Below are positions 40,999 through 48,350 of a stretch of 64,000 nt of DNA, piece by piece. The DNA is taken from positions 5,619 through 69,618 of the forward strand of contig CAZCTC010000041.1 in assembly GCA_964501335.1 (NCBI GenBank), in the 5' to 3' direction. The notes beneath the pieces were generated by a model. That model made no database searches. It saw only the letters and a list, made by a program, of their open reading frames with translations, and was not told the DNA's origin. Position numbers and translations under genes: made by a program. How positions within the stretch are numbered: position 1 is the first letter of the stretch; every line of letters starts with the position of its first letter. The DNA comes from CAZCTC01 sp964501335. Its GTDB lineage: Bacteria > Chloroflexota > Anaerolineae > B4-G1 > SLSP01.

Positions 40999-42018
40999 AT
41001 GACGATTCGTGTTTTAGGGATTGAGTCCTCCTGTGATGAGACTGCGGCGGCCGTCGTGGAGGATGGTCGGACGATCCTTTCCAATGTGATTGCGTCTCAA
41101 ATCGATCTGCATGCGCAGTACGGCGGGGTTTTCCCCGAGCTGGCCTCGCGGGCGCATGTGGAGGCGATCACGCCGGTGGTGGCGCAGGCGATGCGCGAGG
41201 CCCGGGTGGAATGGAGCGATCTGAATGCCATCGCGGTGACTTATGGGCCGGGGCTGCCGGGGTCGCTGTTGGTGGGCTTGAATTATGCCAAAGGGGCGGC
41301 GTTGGGCTCCGGTTTGCCGTTGATTCCGGTCAATCATCTGGAGGGGCATCTCTATGCGCATTGGCTGGTTACCGAAGCGGAGGGCGCGGCGCCGGGCCAT
41401 GTGGACTTCCCGGCCGTGGCGTTGATCGTCTCCGGTGGACATACTGAACTGATCCTGATTGAAGATCACGGCCGTTACCGCTATTTGGGCGGGACGCTGG
41501 ACGATGCGGCCGGCGAGGCTTTCGACAAAGTGGCGCGAATGCTGGAGCTGAGCTATCCCGGGGGGCCGGCGATTGAGAAGTCGGCGCGGCAGGGCAATGC
41601 CCGGGCCTTCAGTTTGCCGCGGGCCTGGCTGCCGGATACTTACGATTTCAGTTTCAGCGGATTGAAGACGGCGGCTCAGCGGGCGTTGCAGCCTTATCCT
41701 CCACCCCGGCCTTTACGGTTGACGGCCGATATGGCGGCTTCTTTCCAGGCGGCGGTGGTCGAAGTGTTGGCGGAGAAGACGGCTCAGGCCGCCCGGGAGT
41801 TCAAGGCGCAGAATGTGATCCTTTCGGGGGGAGTTTCGGCCAATTCGGCGCTGCGGCAGGCAGTGCGGGCCCGGATTCAGGTGCCGGTTTATACGCCGCC
41901 GCTGGTGCTCTGTACCGATAATGCGGCGATGATTGCGGCCTGCGGTTATTATCGGTTTCAGGCCGGGGTGCGGGCCGGCTGGGAGTTGGATATCAAGCCT
42001 GGGCTGACGTTGGTTTAA
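40999..42018 (+). CDS. tsaD: tRNA N6-threonylcarbamoyladenosine transferase TsaD
   Basis: A 339-residue ASKHA protein of standard length. It opens with LGIESSCDETAAAVVEDG. The metal-binding motif is NHLEGHLYAH. Nucleotide-binding segments ALIVSGGHTEL and VILSGGVSANSALR are clear, as is the C-terminal LCTDNAAMIAACGYY. It transfers threonylcarbamoyl to A37 of ANN-decoding tRNAs together with TsaB, TsaC and TsaE, none of which are in this window. It follows the M24 gene closely. A full repeat copy follows. Confidence 0.96.
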   Translation: MTIRVLGIESSCDETAAAVVEDGRTILSNVIASQIDLHAQYGGVFPELASRAHVEAITPVVAQAMREARVEWSDLNAIAVTYGPGLPGSLLVGLNYAKGAALGSGLPLIPVNHLEGHLYAHWLVTEAEGAAPGHVDFPAVALIVSGGHTELILIEDHGRYRYLGGTLDDAAGEAFDKVARMLELSYPGGPAIEKSARQGNARAFSLPRAWLPDTYDFSFSGLKTAAQRALQPYPPPRPLRLTADMAASFQAAVVEVLAEKTAQAAREFKAQNVILSGGVSANSALRQAVRARIQVPVYTPPLVLCTDNAAMIAACGYYRFQAGVRAGWELDIKPGLTLV

Positions 42019-42045
42019 AAAAATGACCTGGGTAGCCTGTTTTTA

Positions 42046-42188
42046 GCGTCCCGCAAAGAGTTTTTGCCTGGTAAAAAGCGACGCGCGGGATGGGCGGAGG
42101 GAATTTTTTTGTTCATATTTTCGGCGGCTTCAGAAAGCCGCCGAAAATATGGGCTTTTTTGTGTCTTTTGGGCTAACCTCACGGGTCG
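42046..42188 (+). repeat. Flip-flop hairpin repeat, copy G (full length, flipped loop)
   Basis: GCGTCCCGCAAAGAGTTTTT...AAAAAGCGACGCGCGGGATGGG, hairpin 42114-42151 (arm CATATTTTCGGCGGC, loop CAGA), GGGCTTTTTT, right module GGGCTAACCTCACGGGTCG. The hairpin arm is identical to copy E but the loop is the reverse complement. Confidence 0.9.
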
Positions 42189-42225
42189 AAAAATGTATTA
42201 GAAAGTTACCACTTTTTTTCTCCTC

Positions 42226-42256
42226 TTGACTCTCCTCTGGGGGGAGGGTTTATACT
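42226..42256 (+). promoter_or_regulatory. MerR-type 19-bp-spacer promoter with operator dyad
   Basis: TTGACT (42226-42231) and TATACT (42251-42256) with a 19-bp spacer. The spacer centre forms a dyad, ACTCTCCTC TGG GGGGAGGGT (42229-42249). This is the classical layout of promoters activated by MerR-family proteins, directly upstream of the MerR-family gene. It is probably autoregulated. Confidence 0.75.
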
Positions 42257-42309
42257 CCTGTTAATGCTGGCCAGCAGAAGCAAGTCAACCTGAAGGCAGG
42301 TACAAACCT

Positions 42310-43620
42310 ATGTTGAAGATCGGCGACTTCTCTCGATTAGCTCAAGTTTCGGTCAAAACGTTGCGTTATTACGCTGAGTTGGGACTCCTCAAACCGGCCT
42401 GGACGGATCGTTTCACCGGCTACCGTTATTACACGGTGGATCAACTGCCCCGGCTTAACCGCATCCTGGCCTTGAAAGATCTGGGCTTCTCTCTCGAGCA
42501 GGTCAGACAGTTGTTGCGGGAAGATGTGGCGGCGGTGGAGTTGCGGGGTATGTTGCGGCTCAAGTACTCTGAGTTGCAGCGGCAGGTGCAGACTGAACAG
42601 GAGCGGCTGGCGCGCATCGAGGCACGTTTGCGAGAGATCGAACACGAGGGCCTTACCTCCAGTTATGCCGTGGTGTTGAAGCGGGTGGATCGTCTGTCTG
42701 TGGTGGGGATTCGTACGATCGTTCCCGAGTATGGCCGGGTCAATGAGCTTTTTGAAGAGCTGCGAACCTATATGCAGCTTCATGGAGCACCGTTGGATGG
42801 GGATTGTCCTTATCTGACGATCTATTACGACTCGGAACATCACGATCGGGGGGCAGATGTGGAAGTTGCGGTGCCGTTGATGCGGTTGGTGGCGGGGACG
42901 GCGCGGGTGACGATTCACGATCTGCCGGCGGCGGAGTTGATGGCCACGGTGGTCCATCAGGGCAGCCGTTCGACGGTTCACGAGGCTTACGGGGCGTTGG
43001 GGAGCTGGATCGAGAGCAATGGGTATCGGGTGGCCGGCCCCCATCGGGAGGTTTATCTCCAGGGGGCGGTTGTGGGGAAAGTGCCTGCCGACTGCGTGGT
43101 TGAAGTGCAGTTTCCGGTTGAAAAAGTGGTCGCTAAACTTTCCGGTCAGCAAAAGGAGAAAAGTATGGAACCGAAGATTGTCACCAAACCGGCATTCACG
43201 ATTGTGGGCATGCGGTATCAGGGGCTCAACAAGAACAATGAGATCAAGGCTATGTGGGATCAGTTTTTGCCGCGGATGAATGAAGTCAAGAACCGGATCA
43301 ATCGTGAGACATCTTATGGTTTGTGCTCGGCTTTGGAGAATGTCCCTGAGGGTGAGTTTGAGTATGTGTCCGGGGTTGAAGTCGGGACGCTTTCCGAGAT
43401 CCCTGAGGGGATGGTGGCCCGCACGGCGCCGGCGCAGAAGTATGCGGTCTTCCCCTGCACGTTGAAGACGATCGGTGAGGCTTATGCCTATGCGTTCCAG
43501 ACCTGGCTGCCGACTTCCGGCTATCGCCCGGCGGGCACTCCGGACTTCGAGTTGTATGATGCGGACTTCGATCCCGAGTCCGATGATCCAATCCTGTACG
43601 TCTACATTCCGATAGCTTAG
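42310..43620 (+). CDS. MerR-family regulator with two GyrI-like effector domains
   Basis: A 436-residue protein. Residues 1-70 are a MerR winged helix (KIGDFSRLAQVSVKTLRYYAELGLLKPAW...YRYYTVDQL). A coiled-coil dimerisation helix runs to about 115. Residues about 122-270 are a GyrI/SOUL-like multidrug-binding domain. Residues about 280-436 are a second GyrI-like domain (PKIVTKPAFTIVGMRYQGL...DFELYDADFDPESDDPILYVYIPI). The usual BmrR-type regulator has one, so this is a double. It should sense a hydrophobic ligand and twist the 19-bp-spacer promoter at 42226. No transporter lies nearby. Confidence 0.88.
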   Translation: MLKIGDFSRLAQVSVKTLRYYAELGLLKPAWTDRFTGYRYYTVDQLPRLNRILALKDLGFSLEQVRQLLREDVAAVELRGMLRLKYSELQRQVQTEQERLARIEARLREIEHEGLTSSYAVVLKRVDRLSVVGIRTIVPEYGRVNELFEELRTYMQLHGAPLDGDCPYLTIYYDSEHHDRGADVEVAVPLMRLVAGTARVTIHDLPAAELMATVVHQGSRSTVHEAYGALGSWIESNGYRVAGPHREVYLQGAVVGKVPADCVVEVQFPVEKVVAKLSGQQKEKSMEPKIVTKPAFTIVGMRYQGLNKNNEIKAMWDQFLPRMNEVKNRINRETSYGLCSALENVPEGEFEYVSGVEVGTLSEIPEGMVARTAPAQKYAVFPCTLKTIGEAYAYAFQTWLPTSGYRPAGTPDFELYDADFDPESDDPILYVYIPIA

Positions 43621-43640
43621 TTCGCTTTTCGGGTAGGGTT

Positions 43641-43687
43641 AAGCATTTGGGGCGCGCTGTTTTGCAACGCGCCCCAAATGCTTTTGA
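43641..43687 (+). terminator. Terminator after the MerR-family gene
   Basis: A perfect 16-bp stem AAGCATTTGGGGCGCG with its complement around 11 bases, then TTTT. It is 20 bp after the stop. Confidence 0.8.
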
Positions 43688-43688
43688 G

Positions 43689-43782
43689 GGAGAATTTTTT
43701 GTTTATGGTTTGGCGCGCTTTCTGAAGCGCGCCAAACCATAGGCTTTTTTTCTCCCGCTTTTCGGGGCGAACCGTACAGGAG
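43689..43782 (+). repeat. Flip-flop hairpin repeat, copy H (right half)
   Basis: GGGAGAATTTTTTG, hairpin 43704-43741 (arm TATGGTTTGGCGCGC, loop TCTG), AGGCTTTTTTTC, right module GGGGCGAACCGTACAGG. The left module is missing; the MerR terminator takes its place. Confidence 0.75.
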
Positions 43783-43836
43783 GAAATGAATTGCTTTGCA
43801 CTACAAAATACGGCAAGCTGACATAAAATAAGCCCC

Positions 43837-45057
43837 ATGAAAACAATAACCCTATCCAATCTTCAGGCTCGTCATTTGATTCTTGCCCATCATGGACTGT
43901 GGCCGCCCTATGGTCTTCAGGGAAAAGTCGGAGTGCTCGACTATATTCAGCGCGTCGGCTGCATTCAATTCGATCCCTTGAATATCGTCAGTTGCAATCC
44001 TGAACTGGTGCTCCAGGCCCGGGTGGCCGATTTCCGACCGGCGATGTTGCAATCCTTGCTCTATGAAGATCGATTGTTGTTGGATGGTTGGGATAAGAAT
44101 ATGTCGATTTACAGCGTCCACGATTGGCCCTGTTTCGAGCGGATGCGCGAACATGCCCGGACCCATCGCTGGCGCAGTGAGGATGCCGTGCAGGGATTTC
44201 TACCTCCGGTACGGGAGGCCCTGGAAGCGCGGGGGCCTCTTTCTTCTCTCGATCTGGATTTCAAGCAGACGGTGGATTGGTATTGGGCTCCGACCTCGGC
44301 TTCGCGGGCGGCGCTGGAACGGATGTATTTCTGGGGCGAGTTGATTATCCATCATAAGGTCAAGACCCGTCGGGTTTATGATTTTGCAAAACGCCATCTT
44401 CCGGCAGAATTGCTGGCAACTCCGGATCCCAATCCTACTCTGGAAGAACATCACGACTGGTATGTATTGCGGCGCATGGGAGGAATCGGCCTGCTTGCCA
44501 ATCGTTCCGGCGATGCATGGCTGGGAATCGAGCGTTTCAAAGGGCCTGAACGGAACGGGGCCTGGAAGCGTTTGACTGAGCAGGAGAAGATCGTGGAGAT
44601 TGGGATTGAGGGACTGACGACGCCTTTTTATATGCGAACGGTGGATTGGGAGCGTCTCAACTCAGGATTGGATAGGGAATCTCCGGCCTTGGAGGCTGCG
44701 GTATTGGCTCCGCTCGATAATATGCTTTGGGATCGTCGGTTGGTAAAGGAATTGTTCAATTTTGATTATCGTTGGGAGGTCTATAAACCGGTGGAGGAAC
44801 GGCAGTATGGCTATTATGTTTTACCGATCCTTTGCGGGGACCGTCTGGTGGCCCGGTTTGAGCCGGGACACGATCGCAAACACAAAACGGTGGTGATCAA
44901 AAACTGGTGGTGGGAGCCGGGGGTGACGGTGACGGCGGAGCTGCAGGCGGCGTTGCGCCGCTGTTTTCAGCGGTTTGTGGCTTATCTGGACGCGGAAGCG
45001 TTACAGATCCAGTCGACGAGCGGGGTGCCGGCTGCTGAATTACAGTTTTTGAATTGA
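43837..45057 (+). CDS. YcaQ/AlkZ-family DNA glycosylase (winged-helix)
   Basis: A 406-residue protein of the HTH_42 family. The catalytic-type motif QFD is at residues 44-46 (GCIQFDPLN), the QxD form found in YcaQ-like enzymes that unhook interstrand crosslinks. Other family landmarks are LLDGWDKNMSIYS, SFLAPLDNMLWDRR-like APLDNMLWDRRLVKELFNFDYRWEVYKP, and YGYYVLPILCGDRLVARFEP. It probably removes alkylated bases from DNA. The start follows a poor Shine-Dalgarno. Repeats lie on both sides. Confidence 0.85.
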   Translation: MKTITLSNLQARHLILAHHGLWPPYGLQGKVGVLDYIQRVGCIQFDPLNIVSCNPELVLQARVADFRPAMLQSLLYEDRLLLDGWDKNMSIYSVHDWPCFERMREHARTHRWRSEDAVQGFLPPVREALEARGPLSSLDLDFKQTVDWYWAPTSASRAALERMYFWGELIIHHKVKTRRVYDFAKRHLPAELLATPDPNPTLEEHHDWYVLRRMGGIGLLANRSGDAWLGIERFKGPERNGAWKRLTEQEKIVEIGIEGLTTPFYMRTVDWERLNSGLDRESPALEAAVLAPLDNMLWDRRLVKELFNFDYRWEVYKPVEERQYGYYVLPILCGDRLVARFEPGHDRKHKTVVIKNWWWEPGVTVTAELQAALRRCFQRFVAYLDAEALQIQSTSGVPAAELQFLN

Positions 45058-45073
45058 GCGTCGAAAGATTTTC

Positions 45074-45217
45074 GACCTATGTGGTTGATCCGAACAACCC
45101 GAAAAAAAGCCTATGTTTTGGCGCACTTCAGAAAGTGCGCCAAAACATAAATAAAAAATATTCTCTTCCCATCCAGCGCGTCGCTTTTTACCGGAAAAGA
45201 GCCATTTGCGGGACGTT
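45074..45217 (-). repeat. Flip-flop hairpin repeat, copy I
   Basis: In minus-strand orientation: ACGTCCCGCAAATGG...AAAAAGCGACGCGCTGGATGGG, hairpin 45112-45149 (arm TATGTTTTGGCGCAC, loop TCTG in element orientation), AGGCTTTTTTTCGGG, right module with CAACCACATAGGTCG. It lies between the glycosylase and the convergent membrane protein. Confidence 0.85.
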
Positions 45218-45253
45218 AAAAATACTTATTGCACAGGTCATTTTTTATCTGTC

Positions 45254-45871
45254 TCAGACTTTTTCTGCTTTTTGTTGCCGGTAAATCAGAACGATGTAGA
45301 GCAGATCGAAAATGAAGATCGAAATAAAAAGGAAATTCATGTAAGGGGCGTTGGGTTGAGAGAAAAAGAAGAGCAGGGAGGGCAGCAGCGTACCCACCAT
45401 TTTGAAAACACCAATCCAGATCGATTGTCCTCGCGTGCTCTGGCGTTGGAGCAGCATGAAAACAAACAGGATCGACATCATCAGGTTTTGGGAAAAGGCC
45501 GAATAGCGGCCCACCCAATCCTGAAATTCATGGGACATGGTTACGATGGCGGCGAAGGCCGTGATCAAACCCAGAGCCAGGAGCGGATAAAATCCAGGGC
45601 GGGCAAATTCTGCTTTGCCGAATCGGATTGCCTGCCACAAGATGACGCAGTCCAGGAGGAACCAGATGATATCGATATAGAGCTGCGGTGGTTTGTGGGG
45701 GTAGACAAAGGAGAAGATGAATTCCCAGGAGATGTTGGCGCAGAGGGCTGCAATTGGCATTCCATAGGTGCGGTCGCGGAAACCCCGGTAGATAAGCAAC
45801 AGATAGACTATCATCCAGCAGATTCCTGACCCGATTTTCATGGCGAAGACGAGTTCTGGGGTGAGCGTCAT
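45254..45871 (-). CDS. Seven-helix membrane protein, Pyr4-like terpene-cyclase family candidate
   Basis: A 205-residue protein with about seven membrane helices. TTAAGGAG precedes the ATG at 45871. Residues 40-80 read IAALCANISWEF..., with conserved-type Glu50 in ISWEF, and IDIIWFLLDCVILWQAI with Asp74. Fungal Pyr4-type and bacterial homologous transmembrane terpene cyclases have a G/A-N-x-x-WE motif followed by a W-x-x-x-D helix in this position. The length and topology also fit. The match is from memory and short, so the family is probable and the activity unproven. No prenyltransferase gene is nearby. Confidence 0.55.
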   Translation of the reverse strand: MTLTPELVFAMKIGSGICWMIVYLLLIYRGFRDRTYGMPIAALCANISWEFIFSFVYPHKPPQLYIDIIWFLLDCVILWQAIRFGKAEFARPGFYPLLALGLITAFAAIVTMSHEFQDWVGRYSAFSQNLMMSILFVFMLLQRQSTRGQSIWIGVFKMVGTLLPSLLFFFSQPNAPYMNFLFISIFIFDLLYIVLIYRQQKAEKV

Positions 45872-45924
45872 ACGTGTACTCCTTAACGATAGGATATTTT
45901 TTCGACCTGGGCGGGAGGCCTTTT

Positions 45925-45992
45925 CGCGTCCCGCAAAAAGCGTTGGTTCGGCTTGAAACGACGCGTTGGATGGGGAGAGAGAGTTGCTATCC
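45925..45992 (+). repeat. Flip-flop hairpin repeat, copy J (left module only)
   Basis: GCGTCCCGCAAAAAGCG...ACGACGCGTTGGATGGGG and AGAGAGAGTTG, then unrelated sequence with no hairpin. Confidence 0.7.
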
Positions 45993-46031
45993 TTCTATTT
46001 TAGAAAGGATCTTTAAGAGGTCAATGTGCTA

Positions 46032-46059
46032 TTGACTCTCTGGGAGCTCCCTGTATAAT
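46032..46059 (+). promoter_or_regulatory. Strong predicted promoter of the small acidic protein pair
   Basis: TTGACT and TATAAT with a 16-bp spacer, near consensus. A CACTTGAGTG palindrome lies just downstream, then AAAGGAGAAGG and the ATG at 46094. It is one of the best promoters in the window, suggesting high expression. Confidence 0.75.
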
Positions 46060-46093
46060 TTCGCTCACTTGAGTGTGAAAAGGAGAAGGACCA

Positions 46094-46363
46094 ATGGCTG
46101 AATACATGGTCGTGGTTTCTGAGAATGTCAGCGAAGCCGGCACGTTGATTATCGAAGCTGAGTCTTTGCAGATTACAAATGGCGGCGATATCGTTTTATT
46201 GGACGGAATTGGCGCCCCGCTGGTGATGATTGCGGCCGGGGATTGGTTCTACGTTGAGCGCGAAGATGCCAGCGTGGAAGAGATTGAGTACGATTATGAA
46301 GAAGAAGAGTTCGATCCGGGCGAAGAAGCAGAAGAAACTGAGCCGTCGGAAGACAACGCTTAA
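46094..46363 (+). CDS. Small acidic protein, paralogue 1
   Basis: An 89-residue protein. The N-terminal 60 residues form a beta-rich domain with SENVSEAGTLIIEAES...GD...AAGDWFYVEREDASVEEI. The last 28 residues are almost all Glu/Asp with few other types (DYEEEEFDPGEEAEETEPSE). The same core recurs in the next gene. I do not recognise the family. No signal or membrane segment. The acidic tail could bind cations or basic partners. It follows the strong promoter at 46032. Confidence 0.8.
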   Translation: MAEYMVVVSENVSEAGTLIIEAESLQITNGGDIVLLDGIGAPLVMIAAGDWFYVEREDASVEEIEYDYEEEEFDPGEEAEETEPSEDNA

Positions 46364-46388
46364 TTTTGGTATCTAAGGAGACAGCATC

Positions 46389-46730
46389 ATGGCAGGTTAT
46401 TTGACTTTGGTTTCTGAGAATGTGAGCGAGGCTGGGGCTTTGATCGTGGAGGCGGAGAGCGTCAAGCTGACCGATTCCGGAGATCTGGCTTTCTTCAATT
46501 CCAACGGTGAGCCAATCGCTCTTATTGCGGCCGGGGAATGGTTTTATCTGGAACGCGATGATGCCGACGTAGAAGAGATCGACGATTCCGACGAAGATTG
46601 GGAATGTGAGTGCGACGAGTGTGAATGTGACGGTGAGTGCGATTGTGAGTGCGATTGCGACGAGACCTGTGGCGATGATTGCGAATGCGATTGCCACAAG
46701 GACGCCGCGGAAGAACCAAAGAAAGAATAG
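46389..46730 (+). CDS. Small acidic protein, paralogue 2, with 12-Cys metallothionein-like tail
   Basis: A 113-residue protein, 25 bp after paralogue 1, with AAGGAGACAGC before the ATG. Residues 1-66 align with paralogue 1 (SENVSEAGALIVEAES, IAAGEWFYLERDDADVEEI). The tail from about residue 72 to 106 contains 12 Cys in C-x-C and C-x-x-C spacing separated only by Glu/Asp/Gly/Thr, then HKD. It could chelate soft metals (Zn, Cu, Cd) or form a cluster. I know no family with exactly this core. The tandem pair shows a duplication in which the acidic tail gained Cys. Confidence 0.85.
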   Translation: MAGYLTLVSENVSEAGALIVEAESVKLTDSGDLAFFNSNGEPIALIAAGEWFYLERDDADVEEIDDSDEDWECECDECECDGECDCECDCDETCGDDCECDCHKDAAEEPKKE

Positions 46731-46756
46731 CTTTTTCCGCTCATTTTGGGGTAACA

Positions 46757-46792
46757 TCATTCGCGCGCTCCTTACCAGGGGCGCGCGAAATG
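46757..46792. repeat. Hairpin after the acidic protein pair
   Basis: CATT-CGCGCGC pairs with GCGCGCG-AAATG around 12 bases, 27 bp after the stop. It could be a terminator but has no clear U-run. Confidence 0.5.
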
Positions 46793-46877
46793 TATAAGTC
46801 GGGCGGCATCCATCTAAAACGTGAAACGTAATGATGTCTCTCCGGGGCGGCTCTGGAAGCGGCTATGTTTTCGGCGG

Positions 46878-46990
46878 CCCTCACCCCCCAGCTCCCTCTC
46901 CCCTGTTTTGTTGTTACGCAGCGACGCGATTCGAGATGATGCGTTTTAGGGTCTGGCTGCGAGCGATGCGGGAGGGAGAGGGGGGGAGAG
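46878..46990. repeat. MITE-like CCCTCTCC...GGGAGGGAG inverted-repeat element
   Basis: CCCCCCAGCTCCCTCTCCC at the left faces GGGAGGGAGAGGGGGG at the right, about 110 bp apart. The centre (TTGTTGTTACGCAGCGACGCG...) does not code. The 447-bp gap from 46731 to 47177 holds this, a short truncated repeat copy (46835-46866), copy K and the phosphotransferase leader. Confidence 0.5.
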
Positions 46991-46994
46991 CGTC

Positions 46995-47126
46995 TCTCCG
47001 GGGCGGTTCTGGAAAAGGGCCATGTTTTGGTGCGCCTTCTGAGGCGCACCAAAACATCAACAAAAAACTCTCTCTCGATCCCGCGCGTCGTTTTTTACGG
47101 GGAAAGCACCTGTTGCGGGACGTTAC
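46995..47126 (-). repeat. Flip-flop hairpin repeat, copy K (flipped loop)
   Basis: In minus-strand orientation: ACGTCCCGCAACAGG...AAAAAACGACGCGCGGG, GAGAGAGAGTTTTTTG, hairpin 47022-47057 (arm ATGTTTTGGTGCGCC), loop CAGA in element orientation. The right end is replaced by CCAGAACCGCCCCGG, which recurs in the M tandem array. Confidence 0.8.
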
Positions 47127-47177
47127 AAGGCTCGGCCCTTACCCTAGGGGTCTATTTTCAAGACAGGAGAACTGATA

Positions 47178-48173
47178 ATGAACGATGCTTTGATTTCCCG
47201 AGCGGCGGAGCTTTACGGCGTTACGGCTGCCGATCTGCGGCGGATGCACGGTGGAAATTACAATCAGGTCTATGAATTTGAGCTGGCCGGCAAGGAGTAT
47301 ATCCTGCGCATTGCTCCGCCCGACGAGGAGTTTGATTTTGCAGCTTTGCAGAGTGTGCTGGCCTGGATGGCTTTTCTGGCGGAGAAGGGTGCCCCTGTTT
47401 CCCGGGTTGTTTCGTCGCGGCAAGGGGGTCGGGTGGAGCAGCTGGAGCAGGACGGCGGGCTTCATCAGGTCACGGTCTTTGAGAAGATTCCGGGAATCTT
47501 GGGAGAAGAGCTGGGGCCTGCGGATTGGACTCCGGTTCTCTATCGGGAGCTGGGGCGGGTGACGGGCCGTCTGCATGCTTTGGCCCCGGATTATATCCCT
47601 TTGGAGTCACTGCGGCGGCCGCAGTGGGATGAAGTGGCCAATAATTATAATCCTGCGGCCAATGTCGATCCGGAACTGACGTTGATCTGGGAGAAGCGGG
47701 CGGCGGTGCTCGATCATTTGCGTACTTTGCCCAAAACCCCGGATTGCTATGGTTTGATCCATGGAGATTTTCACGGCGGCAATTTCCTGGTCAATGACGA
47801 ACGCACGGCAATCCATGTGATCGACTTCGACGATTGTTTCTACGGCTGGTACATGATGGATATAGCCATGCATCTTTTTGATCAGACGGTGCTCTATTCC
47901 GGAAGTGACAAATCAGAGTTTGCCGTGCGGCTCTGGCATGAATTGCTGGCCGGCTATCAGCTCGAGAAACCGTTGAGTGCTTTCTGGGCGGCCCAATTGC
48001 CTTATTTCTTGAAGTTGTTGGAGTTGGGGCTTTATGTGCAGGTCTATCGTTTTTACGATCCTGAGAAATCCGATCCGGATTCCTGGGTGGGAAAGTTCAT
48101 GCCGGGCCGCCGGGCTCGTATTGAGCAGGATCGGCCCTGTCTGGAGATAGATTTTAATGACCTGTGTGGTTAG
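47178..48173 (+). CDS. Aminoglycoside-phosphotransferase-family kinase
   Basis: A 331-residue protein of the APH/choline-kinase-like fold. The Brenner-like catalytic motif is LIHGDFHGGNFLV (HGDxxxxN), followed by metal-binding VIDFDDCFYGWYMMDIA. The N-terminal lobe starts MHGGNYNQVYEF...YILRIAPP. Substrate could be a small alcohol or sugar; antibiotic resistance is not implied. The start has the leader TATTTTCAAGACAGGAGA. The last residues and TAG stop (GACCTGTGTGGTTAG) lie inside the right end of repeat copy L. Confidence 0.85.
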   Translation: MNDALISRAAELYGVTAADLRRMHGGNYNQVYEFELAGKEYILRIAPPDEEFDFAALQSVLAWMAFLAEKGAPVSRVVSSRQGGRVEQLEQDGGLHQVTVFEKIPGILGEELGPADWTPVLYRELGRVTGRLHALAPDYIPLESLRRPQWDEVANNYNPAANVDPELTLIWEKRAAVLDHLRTLPKTPDCYGLIHGDFHGGNFLVNDERTAIHVIDFDDCFYGWYMMDIAMHLFDQTVLYSGSDKSEFAVRLWHELLAGYQLEKPLSAFWAAQLPYFLKLLELGLYVQVYRFYDPEKSDPDSWVGKFMPGRRARIEQDRPCLEIDFNDLCG

Positions 48174-48310
48174 TTCGAAAGACAAAGGAAAGAAAAGCTC
48201 ATTTTGTCGGCGGCTTTCTGAAGCCGCCGACAAAATGAATAAAAACAACGTCTCTCTGTCTGTCCGGCGCGGCGTTTCATGCCGCACAAAAGCCGTCTGC
48301 GGGACGCTAA
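48159..48310 (-). repeat. Flip-flop hairpin repeat, copy L, overlapping a stop codon
   Basis: In minus-strand orientation: GCGTCCCGCAGACGG...AACGCCGCGCCGGACAG, GAGAGACGTT, hairpin 48200-48237 (arm CATTTTGTCGGCGGC), loop CAGA in element orientation, then right module CTAACCACACAGGTC. The right module overlaps codons 327-331 and the stop of the phosphotransferase. Confidence 0.8.
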
Positions 48311-48350
48311 AAGAGTTAACCGTTCAGCCTGTAAGGATGAGATAACGGAG

